Source: Sporosarcina globispora
GTDB lineage: Bacteria; Bacillota; Bacilli; Bacillales; Cytobacillaceae
Length of the DNA: 64,000 nt
Assembly: GCF_001274725.1 (NCBI RefSeq)
Contig: NZ_LGUF01000007.1
Span: 892,001-956,000, forward strand
Direction of reading: 5' to 3'
The number at the start of each line of letters is the position of its first letter. Position 1 is the stretch's first letter. Of this stretch, positions 17,548 through 25,201 are shown piece by piece. A program made the position numbers and the translations under genes. The notes beneath the pieces are model-generated. The model did no database searches. It was not told the origin of the DNA and saw only the letters and a list, made by a program, of their open reading frames with translations.

Positions 17548-18822
17548 ATGAGTAACCTCGAAAATCAATTAAAAAAGTGGCGGCGGGATTTTCACCGCTA
17601 TCCGGAACCAGGATTTCTGGAAATGCGGACAGCTTCCATTGTAGCATCAATTCTCGATGAACTAGGTTACCAGCTGGAAATGGGCAGCCAGGTAATGGCC
17701 GCTGATTATTGCATGGGTAAGCCGAACCAAGAGGAAACAGCAGCACACTATCAATGGGCCCTTGAAAATGGTGCGAAAAAGGAATATGTCGAACCTTTCG
17801 CAGACGGCTATACAGGCATTGTGGCGACTATGGATACGAAAAAAGAAGGCCCAACTATAGCATTCCGTGTAGATATGGATGCATTGCCTATTCATGAATC
17901 AGAGGCAGACAGTCATTTTCCGCAAAAAGAAGGATTCAGGTCTACAGTTCCAAAAACCATGCATGCTTGCGGACATGACGCCCATACCACAATCGGGCTG
18001 GGGCTGGCAGCCTTGATTGCTGAAAATAAGGACAGCCTTAAGGGAAAAATTAAATTGATTTTTCAGCCGGCTGAGGAAGGGACACGCGGCGCACGCTCCA
18101 TGGCAGAAGCTGGGATTGTCGATGATGTGGATTATTTTATTGCCACTCATGTCGGCACCGGTGTTCCAGATGGACACTTTGTTGCATCAAAGAATGGATT
18201 CCTGGCTACTTCAAAGCTTGATGTAACGTTTAAAGGAGTTGCCTCCCATGCCGGCGGAAATCCGGAAGAAGGGAAAAACGCCCTGCTGGCAGCCGCTTCT
18301 GCTGCTCTAAACATTTATGCCATTCCGCGCCATTCAGAAGGGGCAACCCGCATCAATGTTGGCGAAATGCATGCCGGTTCAGGCCGTAACATTATCGCAG
18401 ATCAAGCCCACTTAAAAATTGAAACACGCGGGGAAACGACTAAAATTAACGAATATGTCAAAGCCCAGGCCGAAGCCGTCATCGCAGGATCAGCCCAAAT
18501 GTATGGAGTAGAATATGAGATTCAAACTGTGGGAGAGGCTATTAGTGCACAAGGTTCAAAAGGACTGGCTTCCACCTTGCATGCCTGCGCACAAGAAGTC
18601 TCCTATATTAAGGAGAGCATCCTTGAAGACAATTCACCTGCAGGCTCCGAGGACGCAACCTTCTTCATGGAGCGTGTTCAGCAAAATGGAGGACAGGCCA
18701 CATACTGTGTTTTCGGAACAGAACTAGCAGCAGGCCATCATAATGAGAAGTTTGATATAAACGAAGTCACCATGATGAATGCTGTTCAGCTGCTGTTTGA
18801 GTCTATAAGAAAATTAAATTAA
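17548..18822 (+). CDS. Second AbgA-like M20 amidohydrolase
   Basis: 424 aa; related throughout to the gene at 12334 (WRRDFHRYPEPGFLEMRTAS versus WRRTLHALPELGFMEYITT), with the same motifs FRVDMDALPIHES, HACGHDAHTTIGLG, FQPAEEGTRGARSM and SHAGGNPEEGKNALL. Metal ligands and catalytic Glu are intact, so it should be active, probably on a related amide. The start is the ATG preceded by GGATGTGGGTAAAAG, only 20 bases after abgT. It could pair with AbgB as an alternative A subunit or act alone. A terminator follows immediately, closing the operon. Confidence 0.8.
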   Translation: MSNLENQLKKWRRDFHRYPEPGFLEMRTASIVASILDELGYQLEMGSQVMAADYCMGKPNQEETAAHYQWALENGAKKEYVEPFADGYTGIVATMDTKKEGPTIAFRVDMDALPIHESEADSHFPQKEGFRSTVPKTMHACGHDAHTTIGLGLAALIAENKDSLKGKIKLIFQPAEEGTRGARSMAEAGIVDDVDYFIATHVGTGVPDGHFVASKNGFLATSKLDVTFKGVASHAGGNPEEGKNALLAAASAALNIYAIPRHSEGATRINVGEMHAGSGRNIIADQAHLKIETRGETTKINEYVKAQAEAVIAGSAQMYGVEYEIQTVGEAISAQGSKGLASTLHACAQEVSYIKESILEDNSPAGSEDATFFMERVQQNGGQATYCVFGTELAAGHHNEKFDINEVTMMNAVQLLFESIRKLN

Positions 18823-18830
18823 CGAATGGA

Positions 18831-18857
18831 TGAGGCAGAGCAATCTGCCTCATTTTC
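18831..18857 (+). terminator. Rho-independent terminator of the abg operon
   Basis: TGAGGCAG pairs with CTGCCTCA around AGCAAT, followed by TTTTC. Confidence 0.85.
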
Positions 18858-18860
18858 TTC

Positions 18861-19358
18861 ATGGAAACAGGATTATCTTTATCCAATTCTAACCCAGTGC
18901 CGATCGTGGCAACTGCAAGCACCATTGAACTGAAGCCGAACGCCATGAATGTAATTCCCGGAACGGTCGAGCTTGGCGTGGATATCCGCAGCGTGGACGA
19001 TTCGCTGAAAAAGAAAATGGAGCGGCTCATCCGCGAAAAATGCCATCAGCTTTCTGAATCTTTTGGTGTTACAATAGAGGTGAAAACGCTTGTACATAAC
19101 CCATCCGTTCAGCTTGATGAGATGGTGATGCGCAAATTACAGCAATCAGGGGAATCTTTAGGGTATAAAGCATTGGTGCTTGAAAGCGGAGCCGGCCATG
19201 ATGTCATGAATATGGCTGCCAAATGGCCTTCAGGGCTTTTATTTATTCCCTGCAGAAATGGGCTCAGCCATCATCCTGAAGAATTTGCATCTATTGAAGA
19301 TTTGGAAATGGGAACAGAGATTATCGCTCAATACTTAAAAAATGAAACAAGCATATAA
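18861..19358 (+). pseudogene. Truncated M20 hydantoinase/carbamoylase-type amidohydrolase (C-terminal part only)
   Basis: The 165-codon frame matches only the lid and C-terminal catalytic part of N-carbamoyl-L-amino-acid hydrolase/allantoate amidohydrolase enzymes, normally about 410 aa: GLSLSNSNPVPIVATASTIELKPNAMN is lid sequence, followed by PGTVELGVDIRS, ESGAGHDVMNMA and IPCRNGLSHHPEEF. The N-terminal half with most metal ligands is missing, the ATG has no ribosome binding site and lies directly behind a terminator. I read it as a deletion remnant left when the upstream genes were joined to it, not as a working enzyme. Confidence 0.75.
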
Positions 19359-19379
19359 AGAAGAAGCAGGTGGAAAAGA

Positions 19380-20690
19380 ATGAAGATTCGCGTTGGGGTA
19401 GTAGGGCCGGGAGACTCCGTTGGACACATTCTTGCCTTGTCGCGTGAATACAGCGAGCTTGAGATGATTCCATATATATATAAGGAAACTAAAGAAACGG
19501 AAAAAATTATCAGGGTACATCAGGCGGAAATCGACTTATGGTTTTTCTCCGGACAGGCTCCCTATTATTACGCGCGTACAAAAGGGCTGATTGGGGAAGA
19601 AAACGCCCATTATCCCCCTCTATATGGCTCGAGTCTGCTGGGAACACTCCTTGAGGCACATATCAGGGAAGGCGGATTTCAGCAGGCCAGCCTGGACACT
19701 ATTCAGGAATCCGAGCTGGATACTTTGCGAAATACATATTTTTTAGGAGAGATAAGCATTCATGCCTTCTCCTATAATGAATACAAGCCGGCAGAGGAAA
19801 TCATCCGTTTTCATAAAAAACTATATGAGCAAGGAAAAACAGAAGTCGCATTGACATGTGTCCAGGAGGTTCACGACCGGCTGAGAGAACAGGGAATTCC
19901 CTGCTACAGGGTAGTCCCTTCTCCTGTTGCAATCAAACTAGTTTTGCGCTATCTAAGGGAGAGAGGCCAATCCAATTGGTATAAACGTTCCCAGATAGCC
20001 ATAATGGGAATAGAAGTTGTGCACTCTTCAAGCTCACTCGAAGAGCAGTATTTTACTTATGAAATGAAGCGCCATGAGCTCGAGGTTAAACAGGTGATGC
20101 TTGATTATGCAGAAAAAGTTCAAGGCTCATTTGTTCAAATTGGAGATGGTTTGTTCTTTATTTATACAACCCGGGGCGAAATGGATATACACTTTCAGGA
20201 AGCCTCTATGTATTCGCTAATTGAAGAAGCGAAAATCCACAGCAAGCTGAAGGTGAGAATCGGGCTCGGCTATGGCCTGACGGCATACGATGCAGAGCAG
20301 AATGTCCGGCTTGCCCTCCAATATGCCAGGGATCAGAAAGCTTCGCCTGTTATTAGTGTCGATGAAAACAAGCAAATAAAAGAACATCTTTCGGACAGCG
20401 GAGAGGAGGCGATTTCCTACCAGCAGCGCATTTGGGGAGAAGAATGGGAAGAACGCTTTAAAGACGCGAAAATCAGTCCGGCAATCGTTTCCAAAATCGA
20501 ATACCTTTCAAGGCATTACCAAAAAAAGATCGTAACAGCACAGGAAGTCTCGAGATGGCTAAAAAACACCGAGCGCAACTCACGAAGAATCATGGCCGAG
20601 CTCGAGCGGCTGGGGCTTGCGAAAGTGACAGGAGAAGAACAGCCTGGGCAGCGGGGGCGGCCGCGGAAGGTTTATGAGTTGAAGCTGTAG
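19380..20690 (+). CDS. Transcriptional regulator with PrpR_N-like sensor, cyclase-like and winged-helix regions
   Basis: 436 aa; AGGTGG precedes the ATG. The first about 110 residues (KIRVGVVGPGDSVGHILALSR onward, IDLWFFSGQAPYYYA) look like the Rossmann-type sensor domain of PrpR/DUF-type regulators. A central segment (about 270-330, VRIGLGYGLTAYDAEQNVRLALQYA) resembles a degenerate GGDEF/cyclase fold seen in ligand-sensing regulators. The C-terminus (about 370-436) is a winged helix with SRWLKNTERNSRRIMAELERLG and the wing GQRGRPRKVYEL. It is a paralogue of the gene at 38941. Placed just downstream of the abg operon, so control of abg genes is the simple guess. Domain names are by motif only. 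Confidence 0.65.
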   Translation: MKIRVGVVGPGDSVGHILALSREYSELEMIPYIYKETKETEKIIRVHQAEIDLWFFSGQAPYYYARTKGLIGEENAHYPPLYGSSLLGTLLEAHIREGGFQQASLDTIQESELDTLRNTYFLGEISIHAFSYNEYKPAEEIIRFHKKLYEQGKTEVALTCVQEVHDRLREQGIPCYRVVPSPVAIKLVLRYLRERGQSNWYKRSQIAIMGIEVVHSSSSLEEQYFTYEMKRHELEVKQVMLDYAEKVQGSFVQIGDGLFFIYTTRGEMDIHFQEASMYSLIEEAKIHSKLKVRIGLGYGLTAYDAEQNVRLALQYARDQKASPVISVDENKQIKEHLSDSGEEAISYQQRIWGEEWEERFKDAKISPAIVSKIEYLSRHYQKKIVTAQEVSRWLKNTERNSRRIMAELERLGLAKVTGEEQPGQRGRPRKVYELKL

Positions 20691-20830
20691 GCTGTTTTCA
20701 GGTAGATATAATTAACGTTCGAATCGAAAATCAGGAAGGTTCCCCATAATCTTCAGAGTACCTTCTGATTTATGGGGGACTCTGAGATTTTCGGGAAAAG
20801 GGAGGAGCGGAAATAGGATAAAATGGTGAA

Positions 20831-20852
20831 TTCAATCAAACGTTTGAATGAA
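20831..20852. promoter_or_regulatory. Palindromic operator-like site in the scarred intergenic region
   Basis: A perfect 12-base palindrome TCAAACGTTTGA (20836-20847) sits in a longer imperfect one (TTCAATC...GAATGAA). It lies in front of GCAGGAGGAG and an ATG (20875) that opens only a 49-codon nonsense-like frame. Its half AACGTTTGATTGAA recurs, in the opposite orientation, at 38839-38852 upstream of the second PrpR_N-like regulator. TetR-type or the local regulator could bind it. Confidence 0.45.
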
Positions 20853-20898
20853 TATGTAAAGCAGGAGGAGTAGCATGAACCTCCAATACCCCCTGCAC

Positions 20899-21000
20899 CT
20901 AAATCCCATACTTCCGCACCCGCCTAATCAAAGGGGAATGGGCAATACCAAGTTGCTATGCAGCCATTCGCGTCGATTTTCCTTCTTCATAGGGCGGGTA
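20899..21000 (-). pseudogene. Relic of a sigma-54-activator C-terminal helix-turn-helix
   Basis: Read on the minus strand, the frame gives EEGKSTRMAA, an in-frame TAG, then QLGIAHSPLIRRVRKYGI and a stop. That matches the TyrR/RocR-type C-terminal HTH of Bacillus sigma-54 activators (pattern STRxAAxxLGISHxxLxRRxKKYG). Only about 34 codons remain and one is a stop, so it is a dead fragment. It lies inverted inside what looks like the 5' end of another lost gene. Confidence 0.6.
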
Positions 21001-21040
21001 GAAGCAAAAAAATTTCCAAATTAATTTGAATTTTTAGTAG

Positions 21041-21069
21041 TTGACTTTAAAACCACTTTCAATTATCCT
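21041..21069 (+). promoter_or_regulatory. Candidate sigma-A promoter of the ribosylglycohydrolase locus, unit 1
   Basis: TTGACT (21041-21046) and TATCCT (21064-21069) with a 17-base spacer. The first LacI-type operator begins 17 bases downstream of the -10 box, a position that blocks initiation or early elongation. Confidence 0.6.
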
Positions 21070-21085
21070 AAAAGGGAAAATAATA

Positions 21086-21099
21086 TGTAACCGGTTACA
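21086..21099. promoter_or_regulatory. LacI-type operator 1
   Basis: Perfect 14-base palindrome TGTAACCGGTTACA with the central CCGG typical of LacI/GalR operators. Identical sites occur at 25063 and 25126, a near copy at 21184. Confidence 0.85.
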
Positions 21100-21183
21100 C
21101 AGTGGTGTGTGATAAGTTGGTTATCATGCTCTAACAACTTCTGCTAGTCATGATTGTTAGGAACAGTCTTCTATAGCCATTTA

Positions 21184-21197
21184 TGTAACCGGTTCCA
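21184..21197. promoter_or_regulatory. LacI-type operator 2 (one mismatch)
   Basis: TGTAACCGGTTCCA, one base off the perfect palindrome, 98 bases downstream of operator 1 and 124 bases before the binding-protein gene. The pair could support repressor looping. Confidence 0.75.
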
Positions 21198-21307
21198 CAT
21201 TATTTAGATTTTTGCGGTTAGCCTTTATTTAATATGATGGATGGCAAGGGGGGCAATCATTCATTAATTTCATTGGATATAAAAAATAATTTGTAGGGGG
21301 AAAAGTA

Positions 21308-22783
21308 ATGAGAAAATCTTTATTAGCACTATTAAGCCTAATCTTGGTTTTTGGTATCCTGGCGGCTTGTTCGAACAAAGATGAAAAAAATCAAGGAGAT
21401 AAAGACAATGGGGGAGCAACAACGATCCGTGTTGTCATGAAAGATGATAATAGCTCTAACCCAGTATCAGAAAAATATTATGATGCGATTGAAAAAGGGC
21501 TCCTTGAAGATGAAAATATTAAAGTGAACTTTGAATTAGTCGACCTCCCGCAAGGTAACTATTCTGAAAAGTTAAACTTATTGCTTAATAGTGGCGACAT
21601 TCCTGATATGATTTATTTCCAAGGCGGAGATCAAGCAATGGCAGATCAAGGTTTATTGGAAGATTTACGTCCTTACATCAAGGAATCCAAATATCTAAAG
21701 GATATTATCCAGCCATTTAACGAAAAAAGACTTGAAAACTATCCTTATTTACTTTGGGTTAAACCACTTGCTCCAAAGGTTCCTGTCATTAGAGCGGATT
21801 GGTTTAACCAAATGGAAACTTCTAAAACACTAATGGAAAACCCAACAGTGGATAATTACTATGCATTCTTCAAAGAATTAGTTGAAAAACAGCCAGGCGG
21901 CGATAAACCTAAATATGCGATTACTGTTGCTGGTGATATTGCAGAAATCGACTATATGTTTGATATGGCTTTTGGCATTAATAAGACTTGGCTGCAAAAA
22001 GAAGATGGCTCTTACGAATACGCAAGAGTTTCAAGCCAGCAAAAAGAAAAGCTTGAATTCTATAACAAGTTATATAAAGAAGGACTATTGGATCCTCAAT
22101 ACTTAACAAAGCAATGGGATACGAAAGAAAAAGCCTTCTTTGATGGAGATGCTGGGATCATCCCAGGTACAGCTGGTAAAGTTATTGATATTTATGATGG
22201 CAAAATGGTTCAAGTGAGTGGAGAAGAAGCTTCACTTGTCACGCTGCCACCTGCAAAGGGAGAATACCAAGGCTTTGGTGCTACGGATGTTACGAAAGAA
22301 TCAAGGGGTATTGCAATCTCTGCTAATTCCGAGAACAAGGAACTTGTATTCAAGATATTAGATTATATGGCAAGCCCTGAAGGACAAATGATCGATCGTT
22401 TCGGATTCGAAGGTGAACATTATAACGCAGTGGATGGAAAGCTCCAGCTTACTGATAAATATTACAGTGAATGGTTTTCTCGATTCTGGGAGCCAGCTGA
22501 TTATACACCTGTTACTCCAGTAGATGAAACAACACCATTATTAAGTGAATCAGCAGAAAAGTCGCTCCAATCAGCGGTTGAATTCTATGAAGAAGACAAT
22601 AGCTTCATTATCCCAGAAGAATATGTTGCTAACTGGGATGCTATGCAAAACCTATATTTGGAATTTACGACAGACATCATTACGGGCAAGCGTCCAATCT
22701 CTGATTTCGATAAATTCGTAAAAGAATGGAACGAAGCAGGCGGAGAGCAGATTACAAAACTTGCAAATAAAAATTTAAGATAA
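21308..22783 (+). CDS. Sugar-type ABC transporter substrate-binding lipoprotein
   Basis: 491 aa. Signal MRKSLLALLSLILVFGILAAC with the lipidated Cys at residue 21, then a flexible Asp/Asn/Lys-rich linker and an extracellular binding-protein fold of the family-1 type (DIPDMIYFQGGDQAMADQGLLEDL, EKAFFDGDAGIIPGTAGKV). The start has GTAGGGGGAAAAGT upstream. It matches the long lipoproteins that pair with LplB/YtcP-type permeases, which here lie at 27793 and 28707. Ligand unknown; the flanking ribosylglycohydrolase and ribokinase genes point to a ribosylated compound. First gene of a unit ending in two ADP-ribosylglycohydrolase genes, after a partial terminator. Confidence 0.88.
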   Translation: MRKSLLALLSLILVFGILAACSNKDEKNQGDKDNGGATTIRVVMKDDNSSNPVSEKYYDAIEKGLLEDENIKVNFELVDLPQGNYSEKLNLLLNSGDIPDMIYFQGGDQAMADQGLLEDLRPYIKESKYLKDIIQPFNEKRLENYPYLLWVKPLAPKVPVIRADWFNQMETSKTLMENPTVDNYYAFFKELVEKQPGGDKPKYAITVAGDIAEIDYMFDMAFGINKTWLQKEDGSYEYARVSSQQKEKLEFYNKLYKEGLLDPQYLTKQWDTKEKAFFDGDAGIIPGTAGKVIDIYDGKMVQVSGEEASLVTLPPAKGEYQGFGATDVTKESRGIAISANSENKELVFKILDYMASPEGQMIDRFGFEGEHYNAVDGKLQLTDKYYSEWFSRFWEPADYTPVTPVDETTPLLSESAEKSLQSAVEFYEEDNSFIIPEEYVANWDAMQNLYLEFTTDIITGKRPISDFDKFVKEWNEAGGEQITKLANKNLR

Positions 22784-22795
22784 TACTAAAAAAAT

Positions 22796-22825
22796 AGTGG
22801 AGACTCCGTTCTCCACTGTTTTTTA
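22796..22825 (+). terminator. Terminator/attenuator behind the binding-protein gene
   Basis: AGTGGAGA pairs with TCTCCACT around six bases, followed by GTTTTTT. Sited inside the operon, it would give more binding protein than downstream enzyme. Confidence 0.85.
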
Positions 22826-22852
22826 TGAAACTTTAGTATAGGGGGATCTCAT

Positions 22853-23845
22853 TTGGATTACGAACTTTGGTATAAACGAGTTTATGGCAGTTTAATAGGA
22901 TTATCAGTGGGTGACGCATTAGGAGCTCCAACTGAGGGCTTGGCTTTGGAAGAGATACGGGAAAAATATGGCTGGATCAGTGACTTTGTCAATGATGATC
23001 CAGTTGGTACAGATGATACCGAATACACAATGCTAACAGCAAAAATCATCTTAAAATATGGGAACAAATTAACATATGAGGATATGACAAGAGAATGGAC
23101 CAAATATCTTGTTTCACAAGAAGGAGGCTTTAAAGGCGGCGGTTTTAGTGAAGTAGAGGCGATCTTTAATCTCCGAAAAGGAATGGATGCCCCTGCCACT
23201 GGAGTCGATAATCACCAAATGTGGAGTGACGGAGTTGCCATGAGAATTTCTCCAATTGGCATTTATTGTGCAGGCCACCCGGAAGAAGCGGCAAGATTAG
23301 CTGAGATTGAGGCAAGAGTCAGCCACGACCGGGACGGAGTGTATTGCGGTCAAGCTGTATCTGCTAGTATTGCTTATGCCATGACGGGGGATGATTGGCA
23401 AAAAGTAATTGAAACAGGGATGAACAATATACCTAAGGATTCCTGGACATATCGGAAAATCAACGAAGCTGTAGAAATTGGCACAAAGTATACCGATATA
23501 CAAGATGCTATTGAAGAGCTCTACAATAAGATCTCAATTTTCTACTATCCTTGGGCTGATATGGGGCCGGAAGCTATTCCGCTTGCCTATGGTGTTTTTG
23601 CGGCAGCGAAGGGTGAGTATATTCCTGCTGTGCTTGGCGGAGTCAATATTGGAAGAGATTCTGATACGATTGCAGCCATGAATGGCGCAATGGCAGGGGC
23701 ATTACATGGCGCTGATGCTGTTCCAAAGAATTGGCAGGACAGAATTAATATTATTCGCGGCCGTTGTGTTTTGGCAATGAAAGATATAGATGTTCGTGAT
23801 ATTGCAAGAGATTTAACAAACGTAATAATAGGAGGAAAAGAGTAA
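22853..23845 (+). CDS. ADP-ribosylglycohydrolase family protein 1
   Basis: 330 aa, TTG start after GGGGGATC. The all-helical DraG/ARH fold is recognised by SVGDALGAPTEG (residues 18-29), the first metal motif GTDDTEY (T53, D54, D55, T56) and the second GRDSDT (D269, D271, T272) followed by AAMNGAMAGALHGADAVP. All expected Mg ligands are present, so it should be an active hydrolase. Family members remove ADP-ribose from proteins or cleave other ribosyl bonds. No signal peptide, so it acts in the cytosol. It overlaps the next ARH gene by one base (TAATG), implying coupled translation and perhaps a complex. Confidence 0.88.
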   Translation: MDYELWYKRVYGSLIGLSVGDALGAPTEGLALEEIREKYGWISDFVNDDPVGTDDTEYTMLTAKIILKYGNKLTYEDMTREWTKYLVSQEGGFKGGGFSEVEAIFNLRKGMDAPATGVDNHQMWSDGVAMRISPIGIYCAGHPEEAARLAEIEARVSHDRDGVYCGQAVSASIAYAMTGDDWQKVIETGMNNIPKDSWTYRKINEAVEIGTKYTDIQDAIEELYNKISIFYYPWADMGPEAIPLAYGVFAAAKGEYIPAVLGGVNIGRDSDTIAAMNGAMAGALHGADAVPKNWQDRINIIRGRCVLAMKDIDVRDIARDLTNVIIGGKE

Positions 23846-24885
23846 TGTCTTATGATAAAATTTACGGTTCCCTTCTCGGTATGGCAATGGGTGATTCGGT
23901 GGGCTTTGCTGCGATGTATCATAGATCGCTCGTACTTCCTCCTAAGCGGAGAAATCGTTTATGGAGCTTTAGCCAAATTACGGATCGGCACCGGATCAAT
24001 AAAATTTCATTACCCTTTACACATGCTTTGAGTGAGGAAATATTAGATTTTTGCGGAACGGATGATACTGAATTTGCAGTCGCTGCAGCCCAAATGATTT
24101 TCGATTGCGAGAGTGAAATTACAGAAGAAAAATTACTTCATGGCTGGATTAAATATATTGTTGAAGCTGAGCAGGAAATCTGGAGCGGAGTAAGTGAGAG
24201 AGCTTCTATTGAAAACATCAAAAAAGGAATCCTTCCCCCGGCATCTGGGAATGACAATCCGCATCACTATGATGATGGCTCTGTTTCACGTGCGGTTCCA
24301 ATCGGTCTAATCTATAAAAATCAACCTGAAAAAGCTGCAAGTACTGCACAAAAAATGGCTTCTATCACAAATGCTGAGGATGGTGTTTATGCAGCCCAGG
24401 CAATGGCTGCCAGTATTGCTGCTGCTCTATCAGGGTCATCCCCTCAAGAAATAGTGGAAGAAGGATTAAAATACGTTCCCGAGAATACCTGGATTCGAAG
24501 AAAAATTGATATTGCCTTAAATGTACTCGAAGAAACTCAAGGAGACGGACTTGCGGCAATACCTTTATGGCAAAAACGAGTTGTTAATGCGGTCTATAAC
24601 TATGCAAATGTTGCTCCTGAAACACTTGCAGTTGCATATGCCATTTTCCTAAGTACGCAAGGAGACCTGCAAAAAGGGATTCAACTGGCATCATTGCTCC
24701 CTAAGCAGTCTGATAGTATGCCTGCTATGGTAGGTGCTCTATCTGGAGCTTTGCAGGGAGCAAGTGCAGTCCCGGAAACTTGGAAAGAAGCACTAGATGA
24801 AATTAAAGGAATTTGTATTCCCAGCTTACAAGGGACATCACTTAAAGATGTTGCTGCCAAATTGGCCAGTTATGAAAATGCCTAA
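23845..24885 (+). CDS. ADP-ribosylglycohydrolase family protein 2, altered second metal motif
   Basis: 346 aa; its ATG overlaps the stop of protein 1 by one base and GGAGGAAAAGAG lies upstream. The fold signatures are MAMGDSVG and CGTDDTEF (T72, D73, D74, T75). At the second metal site the expected (R)DSDT reads PKQSDSM (Gln288, Asp290, Ser291), so one Asp is lost and the Thr is Ser. It may be inactive or weakly active and could serve as a partner of protein 1. It also carries a basic insertion after MYH (residues about 27-60, PPKRRNRLWSF) not in the others. End of the first transcription unit. Confidence 0.85.
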   Translation: MSYDKIYGSLLGMAMGDSVGFAAMYHRSLVLPPKRRNRLWSFSQITDRHRINKISLPFTHALSEEILDFCGTDDTEFAVAAAQMIFDCESEITEEKLLHGWIKYIVEAEQEIWSGVSERASIENIKKGILPPASGNDNPHHYDDGSVSRAVPIGLIYKNQPEKAASTAQKMASITNAEDGVYAAQAMAASIAAALSGSSPQEIVEEGLKYVPENTWIRRKIDIALNVLEETQGDGLAAIPLWQKRVVNAVYNYANVAPETLAVAYAIFLSTQGDLQKGIQLASLLPKQSDSMPAMVGALSGALQGASAVPETWKEALDEIKGICIPSLQGTSLKDVAAKLASYENA

Positions 24886-25018
24886 CGTCTAGGGGGAATT
24901 TTAAAGATAGGTGCACGATTGATCCTAATAAAAGAAAAAATCGTGCCATCCAATCTTTAACACAAGCCATTGAGATCGATGCGGCATAAACCTATACACA
25001 TTAGGGGTTAATAATTGA
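24886..25018. other. Intergenic stretch between the two transcription units
   Basis: Contains a weak hairpin (GCACGATT with AATCGTGC, about 24912-24951) without a T run; no gene was seen. The promoter and operators of unit 2 follow. Confidence 0.4.
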
Positions 25019-25048
25019 TTGACATGGACTGGCGTTAAAAGGTAACAT
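25019..25048 (+). promoter_or_regulatory. Candidate sigma-A promoter of unit 2
   Basis: TTGACA (25019-25024), 18-base spacer, TAACAT (25043-25048). Operator 3 starts 15 bases after the -10 box, as in unit 1. Confidence 0.55.
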
Positions 25049-25062
25049 AAGAATATACAATG

Positions 25063-25076
25063 TGTAACCGGTTACA
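25063..25076. promoter_or_regulatory. LacI-type operator 3
   Basis: Perfect palindrome TGTAACCGGTTACA, identical to operator 1. Confidence 0.85.
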
Positions 25077-25125
25077 TGTATCGAGGACTGGCTGGTTTTT
25101 ATCATTATATTTTTTTAAGAAAATG

Positions 25126-25139
25126 TGTAACCGGTTACA
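25126..25139. promoter_or_regulatory. LacI-type operator 4
   Basis: Perfect palindrome TGTAACCGGTTACA, 63 bases (six helical turns) from operator 3, so both face the same side of the helix. Confidence 0.85.
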
Positions 25140-25201
25140 CATCATCAAATGGTTTATCAATAAGAATGTGTATAAAAAATCTAGTTAAAAGAGGTTAAAA
25201 C

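Noticed and set aside
21184-21197. CCGG-centred palindromes as cre (CcpA) sites
   Set aside because: The centre is CCGG flanked by TGTAA/TTACA rather than the TGWAANCGNTNWCA pattern, and the same 14-mer is restricted to this LacI locus.
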